A stretch of DNA of 64,000 nt from Cherax quadricarinatus (GCF_038502225.1 NC_091374.1:8098651-8162650), one strand, 5' to 3'; counted from the stretch's first letter, positions 46,784 through 58,022 are shown. The notes: generated by a model from the letters alone, not told the origin. Program-made: numbers and translations.

Positions 46784-48210
46784 GATAGAGTGGATAGAGG
46801 AGCAATGTGGCAGATGTTGCAAGTATATGGAATAGGTGGTAAGTAACTAAATGCTGTAAAGAGTTTTTATGAGGATAGTGAAGCTCAGGTTAGGGTGTGT
46901 AGAAGAGAGGGAGATTACTTCCCGGTAAAAGTAGATCTTAGACAGGGATGTGTAATGTCACCATGGTTGTTTAATATATTTATAGATGGGGTTGTAAAAG
47001 AAGTAAATGCTAGGGTGTTCGGGAGAGGGGTGGGATTAAATTATGGGAAATCAAATTCAAAATGGGAATTGACACACTTACTTTTTGCTGATGATACTGT
47101 GCTTATGGGAGATTCTAAAGAAAAATTGCAAAGGTTAGTGGATGAGTTTGAGAATGTGTGTAAAGGTAGAAAGTTGAAAGTGAACATAGAAAAGAGTAAG
47201 GTGATGAGGGTATCAAATGATTTAGATAAAGAAAAATTGGATATCAAATTGGGGAGGAGGAGTATGGAAGAAGTGAATGTTTTCAGATACTTGGGAGTTG
47301 ACGTGTCGGCGGATGGATTTATGAAGGATGAGGTTAATCATAGAATTGATGAGGAAAAAAAGGTGAGTGGTGCGTTGAGGTATATGTGGAGTCAAAAAAC
47401 GTTATCTATGGAGGCAAAGAAGGGAATGTATGAAAGTATAATAGTACCAACACTCTTATATGGATGTGAAGCTTGGGTGGTAAATGCAGCAGCAAGGAGA
47501 CGGTTGGAGGCAGTGGAGATGTCCTGTCTAAGGGCAATGTGTGGTGTAAATATTATGCAGAAAATTCGGAGTGTGGAAATTAGGAGAAGGTGTGGAGTTA
47601 ATAAAAGTATTAGTCAGAGGGCAGAAGAGGGGTTGTTGAGGTGGTTTGGTCATTTAGAGAGAATGGATCAAAGTAGAATGACATGGAAAGCATATAAATC
47701 TATAGGGGAAGGAAGGCGGGGTAAGGGTCGTCCTTGAAAGGGTTGGAGAGAAGGGGTAAAGGAGGTTTTGTGGGCAAGGGGCTTGGACTTCCAGCAAGCG
47801 TGCGTGAGCGTGTTAGATAGGAGTGAATGGAGACGAATGGTACTTGGGACCTGACGATCTGTTGGAGTGTGAGCAGGGTAATATTTAGTGAAGGGATTCA
47901 GGGAAACCGGTTATTTTCATATAGTCGGACTTGAGTCCTGGAAATGGGAAGTACAATGCCTGCACTTTAAAGGAGGGGTTTGGGATATCGGCAGTTTGGA
48001 GGGATATGTTGTGTATCTTTATACGTATATGCTTCTAAACTGTTGTATTCTGAGCACCTCTGCAAAAGCAGTGATAATGTGTGAGTGTGGTGAAAGTGTT
48101 GAATGATGATGAAAGTATTTTCTTTTTTTGGGAATTTTCTTTCTTTTTTGGGTCACCCTGCCTCGGTGGGAGACGGCCAACTTGTTGAAAAAAAAAAAAG
48201 AAAAAAAAAA

Positions 48211-49290
48211 GATCAGTGAGTAAGGTGTATGGTAGATTTACTGAAAGAGCTTGGGGTAAGAAAGAGTACAATTTCAGAGGAAGTAGGATTTAAAAAGGGT
48301 AAGGGATGTGTAGACCAAGTATTTACATTGGCATATAAAAGTACATACTTCTTAGATAACTGATGCATTTATGGATTTAGAAAAAGGAAAAAATAAGGTG
48401 GATAGGGAAGAAATGTGGTAAATGTTACAAATGCCTGGAATGTGTACGAGGATATTAAGAGAAGTAAAGTTTTATGCAGTTAACCCTTTGAGGGTTTTCG
48501 TCGTACTAGTACGTCTTACGCGTAGGGGTTTTTGACGTACTAGTACTCATAAATTCTAGCGACCTCAAATCTAGTGGGAGAAAGCTGGTAGGCCTTCATA
48601 TGAAAGAATGGGTCTATGTGGTCAGTGTGCACAGTCTAAAAAAAAATCCTGAGTTAATGAGACATTTGTAAAAAAAATTAAATCTAGGGAGTACTAAAAA
48701 AGAGAATATACTAGTGTATAGTGGTATCAACACTTTTAAATGAGTGGGAGGCATGGGTTTTGAAGTTTGCAGCAAGAAAGTGGAAAGAGTGCAGTAGAGA
48801 TATCATATCTGAGAGCAATTGGTGTAAACATTATGCAAAGAATTCGGAGTTTAGAAATTAAAAGATGGTGTAGGGCCAAAAATGAGCATGATTCAGAAGG
48901 TTCAGGAGAAACTGTTGAGGTGTTTGGGTGCTGAAAGTGGATGGGGAGAGATAGGACAATGAAGAGGGTGTATAAATCTGGGGTGAAAAGCATAAGGGGT
49001 ACAGGTTACCCCAGTAATGGTAGTAGGTGGGAGGGAGTAAAGGATGCTTTGAGTACTAAGGGCTTGAGCATCCAGCAGGCTTGTGTGTGTTAGATAGGAG
49101 TGAATGGAGACAAGTGGTTTTAATGACTGCTAAAGTGTGAAGAGGGTAACATTTATGAAGGGATTCAGAGAAAATGGTTAGCCGAACTTCAGTTCTGAAG
49201 GTGGGATGTCAGCATACTTTAGCAAGACAGTGATTGAGTGAATGACATTCATGTGTTACCTTGGTGGTAGATGGCCAATGAAGTAAAAAA
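48211..49290 (+). mobile_element. Old RTE LINE copy with piggyBac-like insert
   Basis: 48225-48475 is a diverged RT part (GKGCVDQVFTLAYKS-like; MDLEKGKNKVDREEMW). RTE sequence resumes at about 48695 (the TATAGTGGTATCAACACTTT region) through the C-terminus to a decayed tail GTTACCTTGGTGGTAGATGG at about 49255-49275. In between, 48485-48690 belongs to a TTAA element. Much more diverged than copies A and C. Confidence 0.8.
48485..48690. mobile_element. piggyBac-like TTAA element, 5' fragment (subfamily CTAG)
   Basis: TTAA at 48481-48484 precedes CCCTTTGAGGGTTTTCG. The palindrome CGTACTAGTACG lies at 48503-48514 and a near copy at 48537-48548. The core text AAGAATGGGTCTATGTGGTC follows, then an abrupt end in the poly-A part of the family. 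The right end is missing. Confidence 0.8.
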
Positions 49291-51310
49291 TGTACACATA
49301 TATACCCTACATAAAAACTCATTGCAATGTCAAATTTTATCCAAAATTGTATATCCCTTTCCCCAAATTAGAGCAATTTCTGTTGCAATCTGATAACTGG
49401 AAGGAGCAGGGCTACACTGGGCAGGCCTCAGGAAGGCAATGTATTGGGCAGAGGAACTGTCATGCAAGATGAAGTCAGGGCCAGCAGCTTAAGTTCAAAC
49501 ACTGCCAAAATATATTTTAACATATATTTACCACCACCCCACCATATATCTCCTACTGTATTTACAACTTTATTTATTATCTATGCATGAGAGGATGATA
49601 ATGTTGTGCTTAATGACATGAGGAAGGGAGGGACTTGGTTATCATATGATTGGGCACACCATTTACAATATATGCTATTTGCTTCTTCCTTACTGCCTCC
49701 CATGCTCACTGCCACTATTTTTCCCTTACTGTTTCTCTATCTCTCCCTCACTGTCTCTCTATGTCTCCCATTGTCTCTCATCCTCACTGCCTGTTTGTCT
49801 CACTTACTGTCTCCAAATCCTCACTGTCAATGGTAAATGTGTAGGTATATTTTTGTAGTATATCCAACTTTATTATGACTGCAACACATTCTAAATCCAG
49901 TAAACTATTGTAATAATACTACTGATGTTGAATAGTAAGTAGTACGGGTCTACAGATTTCAATAAAATAGCCTATGAGAGTAAAATTGGGGTATCCCTAG
50001 CTGGTAAAGTCTTGACTGTAATGTATACTGATATTCCAAATTGAATATTTCATATGAAAATAACTGTTCAAATCTCACATGAAAAGCAATGCTCAATGTT
50101 ACTCACTTGTAATATATATATACTGAACAGTTTATGGCTAAAATGTTTCATCAGAGGGGTCATGACCCTGGATTTGCAACTGATGGAAACCAAAACATTT
50201 GCATATCCCCCTTACGAAGAGACTGAATCAAGCGAATAAATATGTAGCAAATAAGGAGGTTTCACTGTATTCCAGCAGAGATACCAAACACTTAATAGTT
50301 ATTCATAGGCATGCTGTTTCTGCTGTAAATACTGCATTAACCAATATGACAATAGAATTGTAAACACAAGTAGCAATTTTGTATTGAATAAGGATAATTT
50401 ATAGCTACTTTAACATCTGGAAAAACATGCTACTGTGAATCCTTGAAGTTTTATAACTTTATATATAAGAAGGCAAGGAAAGAAGAAAAAACTTCAAATG
50501 TTTGAAATTCCCTTGCCAATGTTATTCATATCAGAAGGCATCAAGGGTGAAGATGCATCTCTTTAAAGGGAAACAGGTTTTTGGTCTTTTAAAATAGGCT
50601 TTAAAAAACTCAAAAACATTTAAATGTGAAAATGACTCAACTGAAATTTCAACAGTGGAATATAGTTTCAAGATTCCTTTTATTCCAGTTCAACTTACTA
50701 TAGTGGACAATTTAGAATACAACAGTTGACAATTTAGAACACAATAGTGGGCATCTGAGGTGCAAAATTACCTTTGGCATTGCTGAATATTCAACTGAGT
50801 CAATGTTCCTTTTAGCCATTCAAATTTTAAGATTTAATGAGATAACACAGAGAACAAAATATATGATCAAACAATACTGTACATAAAATAAGGTCATAAT
50901 GCTGCTAAAATGTTTAACCCTGTTCTTCAAGGGAAAGTAAATACATGTCATTAACAATTAGTATAGCATCTAATTTCAGTGAAATGGAACTTATAATGAG
51001 ATGAGTGGTGATTAGTTTTTTGTGGTGGATATTAAAATTGGCACTAGGTTCAATCATAACACTACCATTGATATCTCCAATGATTAATTTTTTCAAAGTA
51101 TTATCTTGTTTTCTCTGAGTTCCACACCAACCATTCATAACAACCACAAATACATATACAATAAATTTGCCCATTTAATTCAAGGGCATTATCATAAACA
51201 ATACACATGTAAGTACCAGTTACTGTATGGATTACAAAACACTAATTTTATACAAGTTATTGCAAAAGATGGAACAATTGCATAATTGCAACAAAGTCAA
51301 TTATACTTAC
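49291..51310. other. Non-coding DNA, possibly intronic
   Basis: No gene recognised. 50247-50267 reads inward as CAGTGAAACCTCCTTATTTG, preceded by TA, and resembles the terminus at 37907. If the exon at 51311-51387 is real, this is intron of that gene. The 86-residue minus-strand frame at 50914-51174 has no recognisable domain. Confidence 0.5.
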
Positions 51311-51387
51311 AGTTCTTACACTTGCACTTCTTGATAAGAGTCTCATCTTTGATATCATCATGACAGGCTTTGCAGTAGTACCATGCT
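51311..51387 (-). CDS. Candidate internal exon of a host gene, Cys-rich peptide
   Basis: On the minus strand a good acceptor (GTTATTTTTTCAG) is followed by 77 nt and then a strong donor (ACT|GTAAGTATAA). One frame is open through it: one leading base, 25 codons, one trailing base. It reads AWYYCKACHDDIKDETLIKK followed by CKCKN, and the trailing T is followed by GT. The CxxC, CxC pattern suggests metal binding or disulphides. Codon content is unlike the AT-rich flanks and no repeat in the window matches it. I do not recognise the protein; it could be part of a zinc-binding or a secreted Cys-rich domain. Neighbouring exons were not found and may lie outside. Confidence 0.6.
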
Positions 51388-51594
51388 CTGAAAAAATAAC
51401 AAAACAATACTAGTATACTTTGCTGACACTGTATTCAGATTCAGATTCTTTATTTTGACATTATATGATGTTTGTACAGAGATGGGCATTATCATAACTT
51501 TCCTCAAAGAAGCTAAAATCTAGATAGTATACCCTTGATTTACTAGACCTCAGAAATACAGGGCAAAATTGGGATAGTAATCTTTTACCATTTG

Positions 51595-51930
51595 AGGCTG
51601 TGGGTGGCAGTGATTAACAATACTGTGGGTAATAGTGATTAACAATACTGTAGGTGATAGTGATTAACAATACTGTGGGTGATAGTGATTAACAATATTG
51701 TGGGTGATAGTGATTAACAGTACTGTAGGTGATAGTGATTAACAATACTGTAGGTGATAGTGATTAACAATATTGTGGGTGATAGTGATTAACAATACTG
51801 TGGGTGATAGTGATTAACAATACTGTGGGTGATAGTGATTAACAATACTGTGGGTGATAGTGATTAACAATACTGTGGGTGATAGTGATTAACAATACTG
51901 TGGGTGATAGTGATTAACAATACTGTAAAT
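51595..51930. repeat. 25-bp minisatellite, about 13 copies
   Basis: The unit is AGTGATTAACAATACTGTGG followed by GTGAT, with a few copies reading GTAGG instead of GTGGG. The array lies about 200 bp from the candidate exon, on its 5' side in exon sense. The preceding phrase CAGATTCAGATTCTTTATTT (about 51436) may be a LINE 3' terminus in reverse. Confidence 0.95.
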
Positions 51931-52549
51931 TGGTATAAAACTATACAAACAAGAGTTAAATGCTGAAAGTGTAGGCCCACCTACAGTTGCAGTCATTACT
52001 TTCACCTTCTCATACTGGAGTGAAACACAAACTTAATATGTTAAATATGGAGAAAGTACAGTAGATGTATTAAATTAACTAGACAAAGGAATTAATATTG
52101 GAAGAACAAAGGTGTATGATCTGAAGGCAGAGAGACAATAATTTCAAAGATGTTCCTGTAGCTTAAAGTAAGTACTGCATTATAATCTGTATATACACAT
52201 GTATCCTCTCTAATATTCCTACAGTACTGAGATTTTGTATGGCATTATTTGTTATGTTAGCAAGTATTTAATCAGGCCATAACTCACCAGAAGAACATGT
52301 ATGTATACAGTACCTAAATGAACCAATTTGGCTATAAAATTAATGCTAGAGGATGCTAGCACAATAAGATGTCTCCTGCTGGAAGGAGATACAGAGAAAA
52401 TTTCCAATAACAGAACACAAGACAAAGATATGACATGTCCGAAGTATGCGAAGCATTAAAATTTCCCACATGTTAATATGTAATTGCTATTAATACATTA
52501 AAAAATATACCCATTTACTATATACAATACTATATATATGTATTATATG
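51931..52549. other. Non-coding DNA, nothing recognised
   Basis: No supported gene or element in this stretch. Confidence 0.5.
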
Positions 52550-52658
52550 CATGCCTCTGGTAAGACAATGATAGTGTGAATGATGGTGAAAGTATTTCTT
52601 TTTTTGGGTCACCCTATCTCGGTGGGAGATGGCCAGTTTGTCAAAAATAAAAAAATTA
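52550..52658 (+). mobile_element. RTE LINE 3' tail fragment
   Basis: GCCTCTGGTAAGACAATGAT, then GGTCACCCTATCTCGGTGGG and an A-rich end match the RTE 3' UTR tail. Confidence 0.75.
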
Positions 52659-52884
52659 TGCAACAGAGAATATGACAAACCCTGTACAGTCATTAGTAGA
52701 AATTAGTGTACAGTTCAACCCCTGAATTTGTGGATTTCCTAATCCTCGAGATTCAGTCATGACACCTACCTTACACAGTAACTACAGGATTAAATTCAGA
52801 ATCAGCTCAATGACTTTCCATGCCAATATTTCTCCTTTTCTTCCTGCTTGTTCTGTCTTACATGTGTCAAAACTAAATGTGATG

Positions 52885-52992
52885 GATATGTGGGTTAGCA
52901 GGTCACCAGTAGGACCAACCTGGCTGACCAAGCAAAATGACAAGCCTGGATCAAGGCTGGACTCTGGGAGCAGAAAAACTAACAGAACTCAT
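52885..52992 (+). mobile_element. Possible CR1-type LINE fragment
   Basis: CCAACCTGGCTGACCAAGCA, then CTGGATCAAGGCTGGACTCT and AACTCATCAAAGGTATG resemble a segment I associate with decapod CR1-type elements. This is from memory, and there is no domain to confirm it here. Confidence 0.4.
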
Positions 52993-53175
52993 CAAAGGTA
53001 TGTGAACATAATTTTATGAAATCCCAAGGGTTGTCCAGAGGAAAATTTAGCTTGTCTTGAGATTTATTTAGGGCATATGGTGATATTAAAAGAATAAACA
53101 TTTTATACCATATATGCAATAATGTTCACACAAAGTTGTACTGGCCAGGTTGTGGCAGCCACCACCAAAATTCTT

Positions 53176-53560
53176 ATATATGTAGTAGGTTGGTAGACAG
53201 CAACCACCCAGGGAGGTACTACCGTCCTGCCAAGTGAGTGTAAAACGAAAGCCTGTAATTGTTTTACATAATGGTAGGACTGCTGGTGTCTTTTTTCTCT
53301 CATAAACATGCAAGATTTCAGGTACGTCTTGCTACTTCTACTTACACTTAGGTCACACTACACTTGCATATACAAGCATATATATACACACACACTCCTC
53401 TGTGTTTTCTTCTATTTTCTTACTAGTTCTTGTTCTGGTTTATTTCCTCTTATCTCCATGGGGAAGTGGAATAGAATTCTTCCTCCATAAGCCATGCATG
53501 TCGTAAGAGGTGGCTAAAATGCTGGTGGGACATGGTCGATGTGTTGAAATAAAGAAGAAC
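53176..53560 (+). mobile_element. Miniature LINE, internally deleted copy
   Basis: It matches 46291-46780 from TATGTAGTAGGTTGGTAGAC through AAGCCATGCATGTCGTAAGA. It then jumps from CTAAAATGCTGG to GGGACATGGTCGATGTGTTG, losing about 90 bp before the tail. No ORF. Confidence 0.85.
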
Positions 53561-54289
53561 ATTCATGTATAGTAAGAAAGTCACAAATTGCTGACATAAA
53601 AGCTTATATTTCATTTCCCTTTTCATTCTCCTTTTCCACTTCTAAACCATGATCTGATAGGCCATCTTCCATACAAATTCAGCAGCAGATTTGAAGACAG
53701 TAGATCCTGATAGTAATTTCCTTCAGCAACTAGTCATTTTTTATAATTCTTTATAAAAAATCAGGCTAAGTTTGCTATTACATCTCTAGGCATAACTAAC
53801 TAAAAATAAAGAAGTTTGGCAAAATATCATATCTTAACTCTGAGTGTTCCCTAAGTCTCTTAAAAATATTTTGTACAATTTCCATCAATCATTTTCTCTT
53901 GTAATCCATTCTATTAGCTCTACAGTGGTCTCATTCTCTTGACAAAGTGAAACTCTCCAGTATTCTTTTTCTTCTAACTCTAATGATACTAGCCTTCCTT
54001 TCTCCTCTGTTTCTCCTCTTATCAACTTATGCCTAACTTTTCAATCATAAAGCAATTGGTTCACAATGTTTCAACGGGATTAAAGAACAAAAAATATATG
54101 CGCTAATGGGGTATGCTTGAGCTTATACTGTACAGTACTTTGCCTGTTTTATCCCTGTGTGGCCTCTAAAATATTTCCCTTTTCTTCCACATACTCTGCT
54201 TTATCCTTTCCTGAACAGAAGTGGCCACTCCAATCATTCTTTATTATTATTATTATTAGTAGTAGTATAATTTTTATTTTTATTACATT
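53561..54289. other. Non-coding DNA, nothing recognised
   Basis: No supported feature. A short (TTA)n tract lies at 54242-54260. Confidence 0.5.
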
Positions 54290-54602
54290 TATGGAAAGCA
54301 TTAAATCTGTGGCCTAATCAGTCTATAGCCTTCAACTCTACTACCTCAAATCTGATTATGTATTCTAAATGAAAAGGTTCTTAAGCACCTTGAATGTTGC
54401 AATCTTCTCCCAGATCACCACTACGAGTTCCACTTTGCACTCTTCACATTTTAGTCATGGCCCTGCTTCTGCAGCTCTCATTGAACCTCTCACACTGCAA
54501 TCCCGTTCTCTCATGTCTGGTCTTAATTCCATCTCTCTGTGGAGCATTTGCAACTTAGTCAAATTCAATTGTGCCAAAAACAGTTCTACCCTATTACATT
54601 AA
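54290..54602 (+). mobile_element. Degraded LINE reverse-transcriptase fragment
   Basis: Reading across frames gives a PIALTST-like start, KHLECCNLLPDHHYEFHF (compare the usual L-x-DxQYGFR block of RT), and a distal NLVKFNCAK with a T/S context (compare the V-x-FNxxKT thumb motif). The intervening catalytic part is deleted or decayed. Family uncertain. Confidence 0.45.
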
Positions 54603-54727
54603 AGTACTGTACTCTACTATAAATTTTCATCCCTAAGGCAACCTTTCTCTTAGAGAAAAAAAAAAAGCTCAGAACATACCCTTGACTTATAGCTGGGATA
54701 TAATTTTCAAGGACAAAATAGTAAAAA

Positions 54728-54728
<1 letters not shown>

Positions 54729-54812
<84 letters not shown>
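54729..54812. repeat. Uninterrupted poly-A, 84 bp
   Basis: A pure A-run preceded by GGACAAAATAGTAAAAAC. It may be the tail of a young retroposed sequence on the plus strand, but no source or target duplication was identified. Confidence 0.9.
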
Positions 54813-54814
<2 letters not shown>

Positions 54815-55325
54815 AACACAATAAATGTATATGTAGCAATACAACAGAAGTTTAATTACTTTGTACTGCATACTTATTATATATAACAAATCAGATCTTA
54901 CTCCCAAATCTATATCATATCTTAGTTACTATCTGCCAATTTAACTTTGTTTACCATTATTTAATTTAGTCCCTATATTTTTTCTCCTTTATTTTAGCTT
55001 TAATATAGCTTTACATAACAACCTTAGTTCATATATTCACAATTGTTAAAGTAATCAAGGTGCTATTCTCAGGTGCTAAAGTGTAATAAATTCACTATTT
55101 TTGCCATTATATTCCCTAGCTCATTTATTTGATTACCACTTTATTTGTTCACCACAAAGTTTCTTTTTTCATCCCTTATATACTGTCTCCTTTATTTTAG
55201 CTTTAAAGAACTACCTTAGATCAAATTTTTTACATTTGCTAAAATAACTCAGGTGCTATTTTATAGTTTTAGAATATTTACTTTGTCTTATACTTAATTC
55301 TAACTATAGATTCACTATAAATCTT

Positions 55326-56938
55326 ATGATAAGCATTGATCCTGATACCAACCTCTTATTGAATGACTTAAATGAATCAAACAGTAACTGTAATTACTAC
55401 ACAGCAGAACAATCAAATGCACTTCTCAGAGCCAACAAAAACATAACTGTCTTTAACTACAATATCAGATCTTTAAGTAAACATTATGATGACCTCATAG
55501 CATTACTAAATTCCCTGCATTCCAGTACAGTGGACCCCCGGTTAACGATATTTTTTCAATCCAGAAGTATGTTCAGGTGCCAGTACTGACCGAATTTGTT
55601 CCCATAAGGAATATTGTGAAGTAATTAGTCCATTTCAGACCCCCAAACATACACGTACAAACGCACTTACATAAATACACTTACATAATTGGTCGCATTC
55701 GGAGGTGATCGTTATGCGGGGCTCCACTGTATATCCATCATTACTCTCACCGAAACCTGGCTAAAGTCTGCTACTACAGATGTCTATGCCATTCCTGGTT
55801 ACACAGCCATACACAACTGTAGACCAGATCAACAAGGGGGTGGCACAGCTATATACTACTCAGACCAACTAGAATGTATCACAAATACTTGCACAAGGGA
55901 TAAACATGGGGAATATATAATAGCTAAATTCAAATCCAAATACCTACAAAAACCTCTCACAGTGATAAACATCTACAGAGTACAACAGTCAAACTTTAGC
56001 CATTTTAGTGACAACCTAGGAAGTATGATAACTGATGCACACATGAGCAAAGATCACTTACTACTCTCAGGTGACTTCAATATAAATCTCCTGCAAGACC
56101 AGGACCCACACGTTACTGAATTCACAAACACTATGAGCAACTGCATGTTGCTACCAGCAGTAACAAAACCTACGAGAGTTACAGAGACTAGTGTTTCCCT
56201 ACTAGACCACATCTGGACCAACACCATATCCCCATTAAAATCAGGCATAATCACAGATAATACCACAGATCACTACCCAACCTTCCTCATCACAACCTTG
56301 GCAAATTACCCCAAGACACTACTAAAGTCACTTTCAGACTTCACAATGAGGCAGCCATTAATAACTTCACAGCAGCAGTGACAAACATTGACTGGCACAC
56401 TGAGCTAGAAATCCATACAGATATTGACGAATGTATTAATAATTTTCTAAAAAAGACCCAATACCTTTATAACAAGCACTGCCCCAAAAAAACTAAACAG
56501 ATGACAGCTAAGAGACTGAACAGTCCCTGGCTAACACCCAGCATCCTCAAATCCATAAATACAAAGCACCTATACGAAAAACAGTAAAGAATGGGTCACA
56601 TAACCAGAGACCAAACAAAACGTTACTCGTCAATCCTAACCAGCCTGATAAGAAGGGCTAAAAAACTGTATTATGAGAACAGATTATCCAACTTACGAGG
56701 TGATATAAAAAAGACCTGGAAAACCCTATCAGCAATTTTAGGAACAAAAAAGACATCACGAAATAGCGAAATTGAATTAACAAAACCAGATGAACCCCAA
56801 CTCCCACCAACTGAAACAGCGAACAGACTCCATAATTTCTTCTCCACTATAGGAAAAACCTTGCCAATAAAATCCCAAGCTCAGATACCCCACCCAATGA
56901 CTACCTCACCAGCAACTACCCGAACACACTGTTCCTAG
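55326..56938 (+). pseudogene. L2-like LINE endonuclease and linker, broken
   Basis: The N-terminus MISIDPDTNLLLNDLNESNS leads to NITVFNYNIRSLSKHYDDL, a typical endonuclease start. After the inserted MITE it continues ITLTETWLKSATTDVYAIPG (the catalytic glutamate in TETW), GGGTAIYY, LLLSGDFNINLL, TRVTETSVSLLDHIWTN and TTDHYPTFL. Lesions after that: a frameshift near 56345, a stop at 56585 and another frameshift near 56930 within the linker (LIRRAKKLYYENRL; NRLHNFFSTIGKTL). The MITE sits precisely at a TA; outside it the frame is continuous. Confidence 0.85.
55528..55729. mobile_element. Tigger-like MITE, 202 bp, in L2-like endonuclease
   Basis: The ends CAGTGGACCCCCGGTTAACG and, inverted, CAGTGGAGCCCCGCATAACG are flanked by TA. 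It differs from the element at 44724-44926 by only about half a dozen bases and is in the opposite orientation. Confidence 0.95.
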
Positions 56939-57011
56939 CTCCGACTAACCCTACTGAAGTCTCCCTTATTATCAACACACTAAAAAACAAGACAGGAGAT
57001 TTAAATACCTT

Positions 57012-58022
57012 TTTTTTTTTTTTTTTTTTTTTTATCACACCGGCCGATTCCCACCAAGGCAGGGTGGCCCGAAAAAGAAAAACTTTCACCATCATTCACT
57101 CCATCACTGTCTTGCCAGAAGGGTGCTTTACACTACAGTTTTTAAACTGTAACATTAACACCCCTCCTTCAGAGTGCAGGCACTGTACTTCCCATCTCCA
57201 GGACTCAAGTCCGGCCTGCCGGTTTCCCTGAACCCCTTCATAAATGTTACTTTGCTCACACTCCAACAGCACGTCAAGTATTAAAAACCACTCCTATCAA
57301 ACATGCTCACGCATGCCTGCTGGAAGTCCAAGCCCCTCGCACACAAAACCTCCTTTACCCCCTCCCTCCAACCTTTCCTAGGCCGCCCCCTACCCCGCCT
57401 TCCTTCCACTACAGACTGATACACTCTTGAAGTTATTCTGTTTCGCTCCATTCTCTCCACATGTCCGAACCACCTCAACAACCCTTCCTCAGCTCTCTGG
57501 ACAACAGTTTTGGTAATCCCGCACCTCCTCCTAACTTCCAAACTACGAATTCTCTGCATTATATTCACACCACACATTGCTCTCAGACATGACATCTCCA
57601 CTGCCTCCAGCCTTCTTCTCGCTGCAACATTCATCACCCATGCTTCACACCCATATAAGAGCGTTGGTAAAACTATACTCTCATACATTCCTCTCTTTGC
57701 CTCCAAGGACAAAGTTCTTTGTCTCCACAGACTCCTAAGTGCACCACTCACCCTTTTCCCCTCATCAATTCTATGATTCACCTCATCTTTCATAGACCCA
57801 TCCGCTGACACGTCCACTCCCAGATATCTGAATACATTCACCTCCTCCATACTCTCTCCCTCCAATCTGATATCCAATCTTTCATCACCTAATCTTTTTG
57901 TTATCCTCATAACCTTACTCTTTCCTGTATTCACTTTCAATTTTCTTCTTTTGCACACCCTACCAAATTCATCCACCAATCTCTGCAACTTCTCTTCAGA
58001 ATCTCCCAAGAGCACAGTGTCA
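57012..58022 (-). mobile_element. RTE LINE (subfamily B), 5'-truncated, with 11-bp target duplication
   Basis: The direct repeat TTAAATACCTT lies at 57001-57011 and 58023-58033, and a T-run marks the poly-A end at 57012. Minus-strand order: RT from just after FADD, C-terminus, then a 3' UTR with the GGGCCACCCTGCCTTGGTGG tail. It interrupts the L2-like RT frame; the L2 sequence is continuous once the insert and one repeat are set aside. Confidence 0.95.
57281..58022 (-). pseudogene. RTE reverse transcriptase C-terminus
   Basis: A single open frame: DTVLLGDSEEKLQRLVDEFG, KLKVNTGKSKVMRITK, NVFRYLGVDVSADGSM, PTLLYGCEAWVMNVAARRRL, RWFGHVERMERNRITS, GRGRPRKGWREGVKEVL, ending SMFDRSGF. It is about three quarters identical in protein to copies A and C by eye, hence a separate subfamily. 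A small deletion after DRSG removes the usual last residues. The first 21 or so residues of the longer open frame (58150-58085) are L2 sequence read backwards and not part of it. No catalytic FADD remains. Confidence 0.9.

Larger units (their letters stand above)
44166..47840 (+). pseudogene. RTE endonuclease-reverse transcriptase, broken
   Basis: The endonuclease starts KVGSLNVRGCCANDKKEMIV, then LDVLALSETKL. It continues through the intact catalytic phrase GDFNAKVGKNVMEGVVG (44595-44645), is split by the MITE in the NTYFMKK region, and ends SDHYLVVATVRVRGRW. The linker (45138-45665) reads RYKRLLAERWASAKMS, SDWWNDEVKGVIKEKK. RT follows (KGGKAAGTDGIMKEML, GISLLSIPGKVYGR) to a premature stop at about 46193 (CVD then TAA). 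After the inserted element, 46895-47737 carries LRQGCVMSPWLFNIFI, FADDTVLMGDSKEKLQ and the C-terminus, with a TGA at about 47736. Lesions include a stop at 44427, a frameshift near 44530, a replaced patch near 45670-45738 and the insertions. Non-functional. Confidence 0.9.
44000..48200 (+). mobile_element. RTE LINE copy C, near full length, with two insertions
   Basis: It has a 5' leader (44000-44160, including ATCCATGGGGAAGTGGAATA and GGGCTAGTAACCCCTTTTCC), endonuclease, RT and 3' UTR, and ends with the GGGTCACCCTGCCTCGGTGG tail and A-run at about 48188-48200. A 203-bp Tigger MITE (44724-44926) and a 490-bp miniature LINE (46291-46780) interrupt it. It is the reference copy here for the order of RTE parts. 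Confidence 0.9.

Noticed and set aside
50914..51174. 86-residue minus-strand frame near the candidate exon
   Set aside because: No domain, no splice sites in register with the exon, and AT-rich composition like the surrounding DNA.
57951..58022. N-terminal extension of the L2-like RT frame
   Set aside because: This part is antisense sequence of the inserted RTE; genuine L2 sequence resumes at the target duplication at 58023.
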